Shown here: in pieces, positions 46,231 to 59,105 of the stretch
Position numbering within the stretch: the stretch's first letter is position 1
Layout: every line of letters begins with the position of its first letter
Assembly: GCA_038277395.1 (NCBI GenBank)
Contig: CM076192.1
Location: 197,101,647 to 197,165,646, forward strand
DNA length: 64,000 bases
Direction: 5' to 3'
From: Dryocosmus kuriphilus
Lineage: Eukaryota; Arthropoda; Insecta; Hymenoptera; Cynipidae
The notes under the pieces: model-generated
The model's input: only the letters and a program-made list of their open reading frames with translations
What the model was told of the DNA's origin: nothing
Database searches by the model: none
Position numbers and translations under genes: made by a program

Positions 46231-47540
46231 GATAAGAACAAAGTAAGCAAGACGAGATAAACAAGTAAGCCACAAAGAAAGATCCCACCAATCTTGGTCA
46301 CACCTTAAATAAAGAAGATTTAGAAATTATACAAACCAAAAACACTCTTTTAGCGTCCAATTCCAAAAGAGTAAAAAGTTTTTAACTAAAAAAATACTTC
46401 CCGGTCAAATTTGGGCCAATCAAGCTAAACATTTGAAAACGCTTTAAGCCAAATTTAAACAAGAAAAGCGAAAGAAGAGGAGGGATAGGGGTTTTGCCTT
46501 GATAAGGGTGTCGCATGGACACCGAAACGTTGCATGCTTTGCAATTGGTTCTAGTTTAAGTTTCTAAACAAAGTGGAAGCAAGAAAAGACGTGGGAAAGG
46601 AAAAGAAGGAAGAACATTTGCTTTGTTACCTTCCTCTTCAATCCTCTTTTTTTTCTTCTTTGAGTTTTGCTAGAAGCCTTTTCAAGTGTTTAACTTGGTT
46701 GGTGCAAATTTTTTCGGAGAATTGTCTTTTATTTAACATCATGTTTCTTAGTTTTGAATTTTCTTTTGCTTTTAAAGATTTTGTTTTCAGTTTCGAAGTA
46801 TTTGGCGTTTTTGAGGTTTTTAAAGGGACTGATATGTTTGAGATTTTTCATCTTCTTAAGAGAATATAATTTTTTCAAGATAAATCTCAACCATAATATT
46901 CTTGTGAAGGAAAAATTTCATATTATCCATTTTCAAATAATTATAATTTCCCTTAGATCGGTACCTTCCACTCTGTACTGATTTTTTTATGGCAATTTTT
47001 TTGGAATCATGGCTAACTCTTAAAAAATGCATTAAAAAGAAAAATCATAATAATAGGACAAGTATTGTACGCAGAATCCTCTACTGCCTATTTTAGATTG
47101 TATTTTAATTAATGTTTTTATTGCTTGCGATCAAAAATCCTTCTGGGGTTAGGAACTAGTTTGTTTTCACTCCTGCCTTTAAGCAGAACGGTCGGACAGC
47201 TGGTTCTCTAAGATGAAGCATTGGGATTTTTTATTACCGAGATTTTTTGACAAAACGAATTGCATCTTCGTACCAGTTAATAAAACCTACAGTCATTTGC
47301 GAAGTATATGTTTGCTGGAAATTGTCTTCATTTTCTTAAGGGAAAATGTGAGTTTTCAAACCCTTTTTCGCAGAACGTAAGCATTTCTTGAAAGCTAAAT
47401 ATGTGAGCTTCGGAAATATACAAAAGCTTTCGCTGTTTTTGAGAACAATGGGAAAATTCGTTTCAAAAAAAATTTATCAGGGAAACAAAAATGGTCTAAC
47501 CCGCACAAAATTTATGGTATGTCTTTTTTCCGTCAAAACA

Positions 47541-47568
47541 GATATATATATATATATATATATATATA
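47541..47568. repeat. (TA)n microsatellite in duplication copy 2
   Basis: A shorter version of the tract at 3877-3917, in the same place just before the BEL/Pao left end. Confidence 0.93.
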
Positions 47569-48625
47569 CGTAAATATGGGATTTTTGGAAAACCTTAGAA
47601 AACTCACGGCCACTTCCCTCGACGTTTTTCCTCTCTAGACGCGAGATCGTAATACGAGAAGCACGTGTGCCGCTATTCCTTGCTTGCTCATGTAAAGCTA
47701 ACTCTGTCTATGTGAATAAATGCACATTTTGTTAATTTTGTTGGGTTTGAATCCATGTTTTCTTCTGCTCAACTAATCACATGCGCGATTAGCATTATAT
47801 TCCGAATCTAATCAGAAACAGTGGTCCCTTGAAATCGGGTTGATACTAAAAAACCGTGCCTATCGGTGTGAGCAAGTGTGCGTTCTTAACGTACACAGGG
47901 TGTAAACATTTCAGCGAGACATTCGTAATGAATACTGTACTTTTAGTTACACGCCTCGCAATAATCAGTAAATGAATTGGATGGTTCGCGCGTGTGTGAC
48001 GCACAACTGCAATCAAGTGTCAGCTGAGAGAGCAACAAATTTTTGATGCACGTGGATCCTAGTGACGAGCCGCTGTTAACGTCTCTCTTGTTTCTTCACC
48101 CTACAAGTAGACGGAAGGAAAACATCCCCTCCCTTGCTTCTTCTTGTCTACAAATAGAAGGAAGGAAGTAGTTCATAACGCCGACGATCCTCATTCTACA
48201 CAACAGCGGGGCCTATCAAACTCTTACGGCTTTGCTTACCAACTCAGTTGTACTTCAGGAAGTTGTCAACATTTCTCAACAACGATATCTGTGAGTTCGC
48301 TCCATTTATTTTATTATTTACTGCTGATTTTCTCATATATCTTGCGATTTGTTGAACTATGTTTCATAGCTCGTATTCTGAATTAGCTACCGTGAAGTAC
48401 TCGACCATGGACGCTTCGCTTGTGTCATTTACCAAAACATGAAGTATGTGCTATTCTATATTTGAATATGAATTTTAAATTATGCATTTTACTGCTATGC
48501 TTGTCAGTGTTTGGTTTTTGTCTACCAATTTGTTTACTTAACCCTGTCTTCTCTCTCCAAATTGAATATCGTGAATCTCCTTTTCGCGTTCTTCTCCTCG
48601 AATATTTCAAATCTCACAATTCAAA

Positions 48626-50840
48626 ATTACTGTACAGGAAATTGACGAACTGATAAACCAACAAACCAAATTGAGTGGAGTTATTTCAGGGTTTATATAA
48701 ATTTTGAAAAACCATGTGCTGCTAATCTTGCCCGATGGGCTTGGAAGGCTTGCGTTCAGGATCTAAGTTTGAAAGCTGATCAACTTCAGAAAAAGTATCA
48801 AGAGATACTCGCTTTCTATACAAACGAGCACGGAAAGCTGCTGTACTTCTCTAAAGACGTTTTTAATGAAACAGATGTGTTCTATTTAGTCGAAATGGGT
48901 CAGTTTTTGGACAAGTTGGATGCATATGATCGACAACCAGCTTCTGCATATGGTCGGGAAGCTCCAGTTCAACAAGCGAATCAGACCATATTCCGGACAT
49001 TGCGAAGATTGTTTGTTTGTTGTTTGTCTTAAGATTGGCGGGAGGTTCATAAGAGCACTCGCTGGTGCTCAAGCTGTAGGCCCTTTGTGTCATACCCATG
49101 TTTATATCAAGGCAATGCGCCGATACGTGGCAACTTTCTTTTTTTTTACAGGGATTTTGATCTCTGCTTTTTCCGTTTTTTTCCAACTTTCTGGTTATAT
49201 TACCTCTCGGATGCCAGGCATACCCTATGGCACCGTTTCGGAAGCGGGTATTTTTGTGTACTAAAGTGAGCCTCCGATAAATGCCATCTGGCAGCCTCCC
49301 TATCCAGATTATAAGCTGCTAGCAAAGCGAGTATGGTAGGGTTTGTAGGAGGAGTGCTTGTGAAATATTCCAGCTAGATGTTGTCCATGTTTGGTGCAAT
49401 GAACTTTTGTGTCATGCAAGTGCATGTGTATGTTTATTTTTCGAAAGCAAGCAGCGACCGTCGGACGATAGTCCCCTCGAAAGGAGCCTCTCTCGCATAG
49501 AAATCGCTAACTCTTTTCCGAGTCCCTCAAAATTGGCTGGTGACCCGCAAGCAATTTTCCCCTCGATATGGAGCCTCTTCGCTGGGAAGACACCAACCTG
49601 TTCGGAGTGGATCTATACTTGAAGGTGGGTTGAGAACCACCAGAACCCCTCTTATAATACATAGAAGAATTTCTATTGTTCACGGCACAGGGATCGAACC
49701 CAGTCCTCCCGGTCGGAAGCCTGACGCACTATCACCTGAGCCACCGAGACTGTTTTCCCTTCCGAAGACAGAGCTTCCCAAATTTTCGGAATTTATTTAG
49801 ATCGACCGAATTACCGTATCTTGCTTAATGCAATTGTTGTGGTAAATCCAAGAACAACAAACGTTGCATTGTCGCATCATTTATGTAAAAACAAGTCTGC
49901 CTGGAGAACCTGTTCATCTACTCAGTAATATTCCTACTACTGTTGAGAACTTAACCCGCACATTGGATTCGATGACAGAAACATAACAAAACACTCGGTT
50001 GTTATTAAGTTCTCAGCTTGCCGCTTTCTGCTGTCTACAGCCAGTGTCCACGTAATCTGACTCTGACATGTAGAAGCTTCTTCATGAAACAACAGAAACC
50101 ATCGGTGCACTGAATGCACTTAAACGTCCCGTCGAAAAGTGGGATGATTGGTTGATCTATATTACAGTCCAACGACTTGACCAACATCCTCGCGAGGATT
50201 GGGAAACCTCTGTCGGAGGAAAAGTTGAACCACAGACCTCTGAGCAACTAAAAACTTTTCTCCCTACCCGTATCTAAGCCCTCGTGTCCACGGTTCATTC
50301 AGCTGGTCTACAGACCACAACAATCTCGTCACTGTCGAAGAAATCTTCAAAACGTAACAAATCGAATTCGCATGTGAAGGCACATAATACTACAAGGAAA
50401 CCTGATAGAAAGCCTCGCCTAACGTGAAATGCAGCCTCTCTCAGGAGAATCTTTACTTTTGTTTTCTGCGAAGAATTTGTAGATAAATATCTTGCTCAGC
50501 GCTAGGAATTTGTGCGTTCGAAGGGCATATGTGAGAACTGCTTTGGACCACATCGCGCTGGAGACTGTCGCTCTAATATGGTGTGTCGTACATTTCATGG
50601 TCATCATCATACATTTATTCACGACCCAGCATCATCATCAGGAGCTGAATCCATACAGGTTACTCCTTCAGGATCATCCGTGTCCAACAATCGAAGGAAT
50701 CACCGAGACTCGGCATGGAAGCTAGTAAATACTCATGTAACTTCTTGTGCCTTGGGGACAAGCCTGGTCGCATCAGCACTTGTAGTTATTAGGAGCAAAG
50801 GTGGATGCTATGCAGTAACAATCGACGGGAATCAAGGTTA
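48626..50840 (+). pseudogene. gag: BEL/Pao gag, broken (copy 2)
   Basis: The start codon equivalent to ATG 5253 is ATT here (48626-48628). The coil region (ADQLQKKYQEILAFYTNEHG, 48770-48830) is open to about 49030, then a TAA. The SINE splits the frame at 49400-49755. After it come LPKTELPKFSEF (about 49765), GEPVHLLSNIPTTVENLTRT (about 49905-49960) and the RPVEKWDDWL equivalent near 50130. The zinc knuckle CENCFGPHRAGDC at 50526-50565 keeps its Cys and His residues, followed by CRTFHGHHHTFIHDP. This is the best-preserved part. Confidence 0.82.
49400..49755 (-). mobile_element. tRNA-derived SINE inside BEL/Pao gag (copy 2)
   Basis: The same insertion as 6010-6385. The head on the minus strand has GGTGGCTCAGGTGATAGTG (49745-49727) and the B box GGTTCGATCCC near 49701-49690. 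The body shows the same 'aaaatatttccaagc'-type decay as copy 1. Confidence 0.55.
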
Positions 50841-50994
50841 AACGGTTCAATCCTCACCAGTAATCAGCATATCACGTGCAATCGAGGACACCGTATCCTT
50901 TCCACTTTAACGCTTCTGGGAACAAGAGGAAGTAGCTCTAACTGCATGTATATTACTGACAGCGGCAGAGCAGTTTTATGAACAACAACATGAG

Positions 50995-53900
50995 ATGGCA
51001 CGTCGTCGCGACTCTGATGGACGTTACATTGTTCGCCTGCTACTTAAGGGATCTACGAGCGAGCTGCCGAAACGAGAGCTCAAGCTGAATTGCTCTTTCT
51101 CAAGTTGGAAACTCGACTATTCAAGAATCCGGAAATTCGTACAGCCTGCACTAATCACATGTATGACTCTCTCTTTCTCTCTCTTTTCTAGTTCACATGG
51201 AATTAGCGGATTCAACTTTGTTTCCAAACATTCCACGTGTATATCTACATCATCACGGTATTTTAAAAGTAACAAGTACTACCAAAAATCTCAGATTAGT
51301 GTTTAATCGCTCTCATCGGAACTCGAACAACACACTAGGGCGAAATATCATCCAGAGCTCTCGGACACCTTTTTTCGATGGCTAATGTTTGCAGTAGCCT
51401 TTTCAGCTGACATCGAAAAGATATTTCTTCAAATTATGATTCCTTCTGGTGATCGAGGATGCCAACGAATATTGTCGAGATTCGACCCAATAAATGACCA
51501 AATCCTGGAGTTTTCGATGACCACCACACACATTTGGTCTATCCTCGTCGCCTTACCTGGCGTTGCGCACTATCCGGCGTTCTTTCACGGACGAGGGACT
51601 TGGTGGCCCCAAACTGCGTCTATCTTGCCCGCCATACCTATATTGATGAGTGTTTGCGAAGTGCTGACGATCTGAAATCGGCCTTGACATTGTAGCAGGA
51701 ACCCACCAATCTGTTTCAATTGGGTGGGTCTCGCCTACGCAAATGTGTATCCAACGATATTGCACTCGTAAAATCAGTCCCTGAGGATTCGAAGGCGAAA
51801 CATCAGTCACGTTCACGGCATGAAGGAGGTGAATTTCGTACTCTAGGATAGACGTGGCAGCCAGCAGAAGATGAATTTCTGTTTCGTAGAAATGTAGTTA
51901 TCCTGACGGCACCCTGTACAAAAGGAGAATTTTATAAGACATGTCAGAACTCTTTGATCGTCTCGGATTAGCACCACCAGTCATCATAGTTCTCAAGATT
52001 CTCATGCAGAATCTCCGGCTCACCAAGATTGTATGGGGTGATCCACATACAAAGGAAAGCTTCCAACGATGGATTCACCTCTTCGAGAATCCTCGACAGC
52101 TGGATGCTATCAGGATGCCTCGTTGTTGGGGCCATTCCAATAGTCTTCGGATAGTCGAACTTCGCCGCTTCGCTGGCGTTTCTAACGCAGCGTATGCATC
52201 TGTTCTTTATCTAGGAACCGCCACACCTCAGTGTGTAGTTCGTTCATTTCTTGTTTGTTCTAAGTCGAAAATGACTCCCACCAAACAGATATACATTCAA
52301 AAATTGGTTCTCTGTGGGGCCCAATTTCTCGCTCGTCTCACCCCTCACATCCAGAAGTCTCTCTCCTTAGAGGCTGTCACTGTGCATCCCTGGACTGACT
52401 GCGCGAACGTCACTGCATGGTTAAGGAGTCCTTCTTGCAGTTGGTGTAAGTTCGCGGCTAACCGTGTACCTTATATTCAAACATCCCTTCCAGATCCTTA
52501 TTGGCGTCACCTACGTGGGATCGAGAGTCTTGCTGACGGCGCTACTCCAAGCCCCTAGACCAAGCAGCTCGGGGTTCATTTGCTCTGGTGGGTTGGTCCA
52601 AGCAGACCCCTAGACACTGATCTTCCTTGATCTACCCACGATCCCAGTCTTCAGGTCGATACTGATCTGGAACGATGTGTTAACATCCATCAGATGACAG
52701 TTACACTTCCCAATATGTGAGAATTTTTCACTCGTTGTGCACCTTCGCTGGATATATTAACTCGCGTGATCGCCTTTGGCTTTCGATGCATCAATAATAT
52801 GAAAGGAGGGAATCATCAGGCGTTCATCTCTTTATGTGCGTCCTCGAGTTCTCACTCCAGCCGAGCTCAACCAGGTTCGTCTATATTGTGTCCGAAGCTT
52901 TCAGCAGATCCGCTTCTTCTCTAATATCAACAATATTTTGGATAAAAAAAGGAGAAGTTGTGAAAATCTGCCCCAAATATCACGTTTAATCCTTCCGTAG
53001 ATGCTCAGCAAGTACTGAGAGTTGGCGGCCGTCTGAAACGTTCCGTTTTGGATCCTCACAAGAGACACGCATACATCTTACTATCGATATCTCCATTCAC
53101 AGAGCTGATCGTGGACATTTGCCAACACCGTGCATTTCATGGTGGTATCCAGCTCACTCTAGCCACACTGAAACGTCAATTTTGGATTCCGTGTGGTCGT
53201 TAAGTTGCAAAGTCTCGCATATAGCCATGTGTAGTATGTATTCTTCATCGAGCTGGCACTGCCACACAGCTCATGGGAAACGTACCTTATAATCGCCTAC
53301 AGCACGCTCGAGCCATTCTTCACAGCGTTGTGGACATTGCTAGTTCAATAAGAATCCGAGTAGACTCTGGAGGTGGGCAAAAGTTGTATAAAGGCTACAT
53401 TGCGGTTTTTGCCTGCGCGTCCACTCGTGATGTACATTTATAGGCAGTTCCCGATTATACTTCTTTATCTTTTTAGCTGCCTATCGACGCTTCACCTAAC
53501 GACGGGGTATTTGTTCCACTGTAACCAGTGACCAGGGCACCAATTTCATCGGGTCCGATACCGTGTTGAAGGCTATCTTCTAAGAGGCTTCGCGTACCTC
53601 ACAAGAAATCGCCGATGCTCTGACCATGGACCAAACCACTTGGTTCTTCGTAGCCCCATTAGCTGGAAATGTCGGTAGGGTGTGGGAGGCCGCCATCAAT
53701 TCTACGAAGCATCATCTGAAGAAAGTAATCGGAACATCGACTCTAACTTTTGAGGAAATCTCAACGGTATTATCAGAGATCGAAGTCTTTATTCAAGGCC
53801 ACAACAAGAAATCATTGTTGAACCTTGTGATTTATCCGAGCTTACTCCGGGATATTGGCTCATTGCAGGGCCCCTCACCGCTACTCCTGAGCCTTCGCTG

Positions 53901-54290
53901 ATACTGGAGCACGTTCCTGCGCATGAGGGGTCGACAATTTTCCAGAAAATGGAAGAAGATTTCTGGCACATATGGTCTTCGGAACACCTGCATTCACTTC
54001 AAACGCTTCCTAAATTGCGTCAACGTTAACAGTATGTCCGGATAGTAGGAGATTCGGCGATGCTGAAGGAATCAGATGAAACGATGTCATCCAACAAGTG
54101 GCCATTATGTGAGGTCACTGAGGTACTTCCGGGAGATGATGGCCTAGCTCGTGCCATTACGAACCGTACGGCTACCGCTGAACTAGAGCAACCTATTGTG
54201 AAGCTCGGCCTCCTCCCCTGCGCAAGGGAAGATCTTGCATATACCCTTCCTTGCCCATCCAGACCAAACCTTATTTTCCCATCCTGAATT
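50995..54290 (+). pseudogene. pol: BEL/Pao pol (RT-RNase H-integrase), broken
   Basis: RT starts near 51215 (YLHHHGILKVTSTTKNLRLV...NRSHR), then a stop and FSADIEKIFLQIMIPSGDRG (about 51400). The catalytic box is YIDE (51639-51650) instead of Y.DD, followed by CLRSADDL. Next are FDRLGLAPPVIIVLKILMQN (51950), RRFAGVSNAAYASVLYLGTA (52160), LVLCGAQFLARLTPH (52300), WTDCANVTAWLRS (52395) and DPYWRHLRGIESLADGATP (52500), which form the RNase H region. Integrase: RAFHGGIQLTLATLKRQFWI (about 53130), MGNVPYNRLQHARAILHSVV (53273), SDQGTNF (about 53530), VWEAAINSTKHHLKKVIGTS (53680). The tail is KWPLCEVTEVLPGDDGLARA (54098). Many stops and shifts. Confidence 0.87.
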
Positions 54291-54536
54291 TAATTCCGTC
54301 AATCTCAGATCCTTCTTTTAAATTGTGTCTAGTTCGTCACTCTTTACCACTACGAATATATCAAAATGGGTGGCGATCTATGTTGACCATAACAGTAGAA
54401 AAATTTCTTTTCGTCTTGAAAGGAATCGGACGGATGTTCCGAATTTCGGTATCACCATATGATTGCAAATTCTGGGTTACGTGCCGATTTCCCGAGTCCC
54501 ACTCTTAAGGAATTTTCGGATGGACTCAAGTGCGCT

Positions 54537-54740
54537 TGCCTCGAAGTTTTTCCTCTCTCGACGCCCAGATCGTAATACAAGAAGCACGCGCGCCACTATC
54601 GCTTCATTGCTCATGTAAAGCTAACTTTAACTATGCGAATAAACGGAGTTTTTGTTAATTTTGTTGGGTATAAATCTGTGTTTTCTTGTGTTCACCTAAT
54701 TCTTTGCGCGATTATCACTAAATCTAGAGTCTGATCTGGA
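54537..54740 (+). repeat. 3' LTR remnant of the BEL/Pao element
   Basis: It matches 47600-47800 and 3965-4150 with roughly 80% identity by eye. The U3 boundary is not clear. Its divergence from the 5' end is consistent with an old insertion. Confidence 0.6.
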
Positions 54741-57700
54741 AAATTTATCTTAGGCGAAAAAGTGTGACCATAAATCCAACAACTTGTAACATTATTGGCT
54801 TTGGGGGTCATTTGAGTCCCAAATCACTCTATTTCAGAATCGTGTCCCCTACGTTGAACTGAGATTCATAACGATTTATATTTCAAGCTACTTAATACTT
54901 TACTATTCCTCGAGTTCTGCCCCTCGCAGTATTTTGATTTTACGGAAATTTTACTTTTTAGAGTAGATTTTAATTGCAATGTCGCATTTCAGATTTCTCT
55001 AGCAACATTGAGAATTGCTAAAGATTTTGTTCTGATTTGCTTTTAATGTGTTCTGTCCAACAATTCGAGTCCGATTACACAAATCGGATCGAGGTCGGGT
55101 AGAACGTTAAAACTGGCTCTTACCACCTGTTTATTTAATTTAACTAATAATGAGAGCCTTGGAACTAGAATAGGAGGCCCCTCTACGCGTGTTCTTATTT
55201 CTTTGCTATTTTTCAGATGCAGTCCTTGAAAGCGAAAATAGTTTTTTTTATTAAAAATCCCTCAAAAATTTGACTCTCTGTGGGTCTCAGTTGCACGTCA
55301 ACGGACGACTCAAAAAAAAGAAGCGTGCCTACGCGGTGGCTCATTGAGGATCTGAAGGTTTTAAATTGCCGGAGCTAATGATTTCTGACACAGCAAAAAG
55401 AAATGCAGGGAATCGTGGATTCACAAGTGCGCAGCGAGTTTGCGAAATAAGTTAGTCTGTGCGCGGTGCAGTCCAGTCCCGTCGCAGTTAAATCATGCGA
55501 ATCTCTCAAAATTATTCTTTTGGATTTCTACAATTTTTGCTCTGGTTCCCAGAGCATCCAGGATGGGTTCTGTTTTGAATTTTCAACCCTTCCGATGAAG
55601 AGAACCTTCGTTTCGTCCGAGCCTAAGTGTTATGTCGGCAAAAAATTCCAGTTCTCTTTCCTATGCCAAATTCCACAATTCTTCAAGTAACGCTTACTTA
55701 CTGCGCCGTGAAACTTTTGCATGAATTTTTCTTTAATTCGTGCTCAACGATGTACGCTCGGAAATCATGAACACCATTTTGGGCTTAGATTCGCCGTAGG
55801 TTTTCGTGACCTACAAGCGGAAAACAGGACTGAGTTCGAGACAATAATCTATGACCTTATAAACTGCAACGGCCTTGCTAGTTGAGCTCCAAGCTCTAGG
55901 CTTGGTTGAGGAACCAACAAAGGCTCCGCCAAATCAAAGGTCTTATTCCCTCGAACGACTTGCCTACTGAAATCGAAACTTTAACACTCTCTATTCGCCT
56001 CCCGCAATTGAAGTGGTAGTTATCGAGCCCCAGGTGGTGTTCCTGGTTGAGGGCGAGCGCACACTTCTGCAAAAACGACGAACGGAAACGTTTCACTCTC
56101 GACTCCAGCAAGCGACAAATTAAGGTTCTTTTTCTAGTCTTTGAATATATAAGGTTACCTGGATCTTTTCTATCTTATATTCCTTTACTTCCTGATTGAT
56201 TTGAGTTCCACGTGACTCCTGGATGCTCAGTCTATCTGTTCGTAGTTCAAACCCCGACAGTAGCGTGGCAGAGACACCCCTTGATACCTAGTTGCTTCAG
56301 ACCGTGAGATCGAGACCGCTGTCTCTCCCGAGTGTTGAGCTCAGAGTGATTTACTCGATCGTTACTGTTCACCGAGTGCTACCAGTTCGGCTTGGTACCG
56401 CTGGTCCCCCTTCTTTCGGGTCTTGATTGCGCGCGCGTCTGTCGATTTTCCCCAGTGACCCAGTAGCCGATATAGATATGCTTATCGCGCTTGTATTTAG
56501 TCCAGTCCTTCGTCCTTATTTAACGCCTATGAATTTAATTTGTCGTCTCTCTGTCTTACTTTATGGTTAAATATTATGAAGGGGACTTTATAACCGTTTC
56601 AAACTGAATTTTCAAGTAAATTGAATTTTCAGTAGAAAAATATTGGTCTTACATCCAAGAATGTAATAGATGAATATCTAACAAACAAACAACTAAAGCA
56701 AGAACAAATAAGCTAAATGTTTAAACGGTCACTTTGGTGCAGATAGTTCAACTATTTTGTTAAAATCTGGTATTTTAGTTCAGAGATCAAACTATTCCGT
56801 TGAAAACTAACTTTCCAAAAATTGAACTCTTTTTGGTTGATAACTTAATTATTTCTTTGAAAGTGCAATACTTCAGCCATTAACGAAACCAGAAAAGAAA
56901 TACTCTCAAAATTTCAACATTTTTATTGTTATAACCAAACGTTTTAAAAACAATAAAAAGAATGAATTAGTAACAATTACATATTTTTGAGATATGACGT
57001 TTAAATTTTCAAAAAAATAATTACTTTTCAAACAAAATTAGTTGAATGAAAAAGAAAAGAAAAAACTAAAAAGATGGATTTTGGACAACATAGTTGAATT
57101 TTTAGTTGAAGAGAAAGAATTTTAGCCACAAACGTAACTATTTAATCTTCAACCAAATATTTATGTTGTTCATAAAACAGAGGATAAAGTATCCTCAAAA
57201 AATTGTTCAATTCCTATCAATCAAAGGAAACGAAAGTGGAAAAAATTTGAATTTTTGGGATGAAAGATTAATTTTTAACCAAAATGGTTGGATTTACAAC
57301 CAAGAAACATCATTTTTCGGAAATGATTAATTTTTAACGTAATTGATGAATTGTAAAAGAAAAATACGTAAAACTCCAAAACAAAAAAATTAACTTCCAG
57401 CTAAAAATGAAACAGCTAAATGTTTAATAAAGTATGATTTGAATATGATTTTTCAAAAAGGTATTAATTCTTAAGGAGTTCCAAGACTTTCACAAAAGAA
57501 AAGATAATATTCCAACCAAAAGAAATATTTTAAAGTACATGAAGACATTTCAAGAACACTACATGTCATATTTTATTCTTGTCTTAAGAAAACTAATTTT
57601 TCAACAAAAAACTGCATGTTTAGTGAAAAAAAAAGTTCTCAACTAAATATCACGATTTCTTAAACAAAGATGTGAAACTTCACTCAAAGAGAAGAAAAAA

Positions 57701-57770
57701 ATTCTTCCAAACAAAAGTAAACATTTTTTGTAGGGTTTCATTAATTGAGTCATTTTGTTGCCTGTCATTA
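54741..57770. other. Repeat debris and AT-rich DNA, no gene recognised
   Basis: 55100-55175 resembles 36840-36930. A stretch at 55750-56160 has scattered protein-like phrases in broken frames (LVELQALGLVEEPTKAPP near 55875), possibly an old gag. 56210-56540 is GC-richer and LTR- or leader-like. From 56580 the DNA is AT-rich with recurring TTCAACCAAA and AAATTTTCAA phrases that continue into module A. Confidence 0.35.
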
Positions 57771-57774
57771 TCGT

Positions 57775-59105
57775 GATCATAATATTAAATCCTAGATTTA
57801 TGATTTTTGTATTTATTGATTGCTATTTGTTTTGCATTGTAAATTAAATGTTTTAATTACCTGTAATCCCACCTGGTTCAGAAGATGATCGTGAAAGAAA
57901 AAATAGCGGTTTTTGTCAACGAATTTTTGCAATGAACCCAATTGTACTTTCGTAATTGTAACTTTAAGCCATTTGAATCTATGATGGAGAATTTTCGAAT
58001 CAAGTCGATATTTTTCAACCAAATTATCAGTTCCTTAAAAAAAAAGTATAAGTTTCAATAATTTGAAATTATGCTCAGGATTTTCGAAACCCTCCGTTGT
58101 CAACTTAACCTAGAAAAAGTCCATTTTTGCTCTGGGATTGCCAAGGCTTCTATTTTAAGTCATATTAGGTGATAATTTTGATTAAAAAATCTTGATTTCT
58201 GTTGAAAGTTCCCAAAATGTAACCTCGAATGGCTTAAGCCGAAATGTCCGCACTTTTAGTTTCGCAACAGTTTTATATCCAAAGAAAAATGAATTTTTTA
58301 CGGAATATTTAAGTTTAAAATGAAAAAAAAACTAATTTTTAATAAAATTGTCGAATTATCAGTTAGAAGAATGAATTTTCATTCGCAAATTTATAACTTA
58401 CTAAGCCAAAAAATATTCTTTTCCAACCAACAATAGCTGAATAATAATCAACCTTAAAATAATTTTCAAAAAGACAACTGAATTCCGGCTCAAGAAACAT
58501 AAATTGTCAACAAAAGAATTATTTTTCTGCAAACCAGTCGGCCTTTTAAAAAAAAACATGAATTATTAACCAAACACTTATATTTGCAAAAAAATAGTCA
58601 AATTTTCAGCTAAAAGGACTTATTCTTGACCATGAATGGAACAGTTAATTGACTGAAAGAAAATAAAAGAAACAAAAATAGTCGAATTTTTATTTAAAAA
58701 ACCGAATTTTCCGTAAAATATAAATTTTCAACAAAATCTTAAAATTTCGGAACAAAAAAAGTGTTTGAATGCCACCAAAAATATTCGTCCTCAACCAAAA
58801 ATGAGATATCTAAGTTTTGAATAAAAAAAAAGATTAAATTTGACCCAAAATATTTCAACCTTCAACCAGAAAACATGATTTAAAAAAAAAATATTAGTTC
58901 TCAATAAAATCCATGATTTTCCAAACAAGAAGTCGAAGTTCCAATTAAAGAAATGCCTCAAAGTACACAAAGAGACATTTCCAAATACTTGTAAGCCATA
59001 TTTTTATTTTAGTTTTAAAAATTAAATTTTCAAAAAGTAGTATATTTTTAATAAAACAAGTTTTCAACTAAATGTGGTAAATTCTTAAACGAAAATGTAA
59101 AAGTT
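57775..59105. repeat. AT-rich module A, unit 1
   Basis: About 1.33 kb, repeated at 60312-61650 with high identity by eye, and partly at 61650-62090 and 63530-63980. Landmarks are CACCTGGTTCAGAAGATGAT (57870), TGTACTTTCGTAATTGTAA (57943) and AACCTCGAATGGCTTAAGCC (58222). The rest is made of TTTTCAACCAAAAA-like phrases. Non-coding. Confidence 0.82.

Larger units (their letters stand above)
43120..50830. repeat. Segmental duplication, copy 2
   Basis: It matches 85-7440 in the same order and orientation. Inserted relative to copy 1 are a family X unit plus a short interspersed repeat and an unknown ORF remnant (44270-46240). Missing relative to copy 1 are about 285 bases equivalent to 4200-4485. 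Unlike copy 1, the BEL/Pao element continues here into pol. Confidence 0.8.
47580..54740 (+). mobile_element. BEL/Pao LTR retrotransposon, long copy, decayed
   Basis: The 5' LTR-like end at about 47600-47840 matches the 3' end at 54537-54740 (shared 'gttttttcctctc', 'gctcatgtaaagctaact', 'ttgttgggt', 'cgcgatta' phrases), giving an element of about 7.1 kb. A primer-site-like TGGTCCCTTGAAATCGGG follows at about 47821-47838. The domain order is gag, protease remnant, RT, RNase H, integrase. A SINE lies in gag. All frames are broken. Confidence 0.85.
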
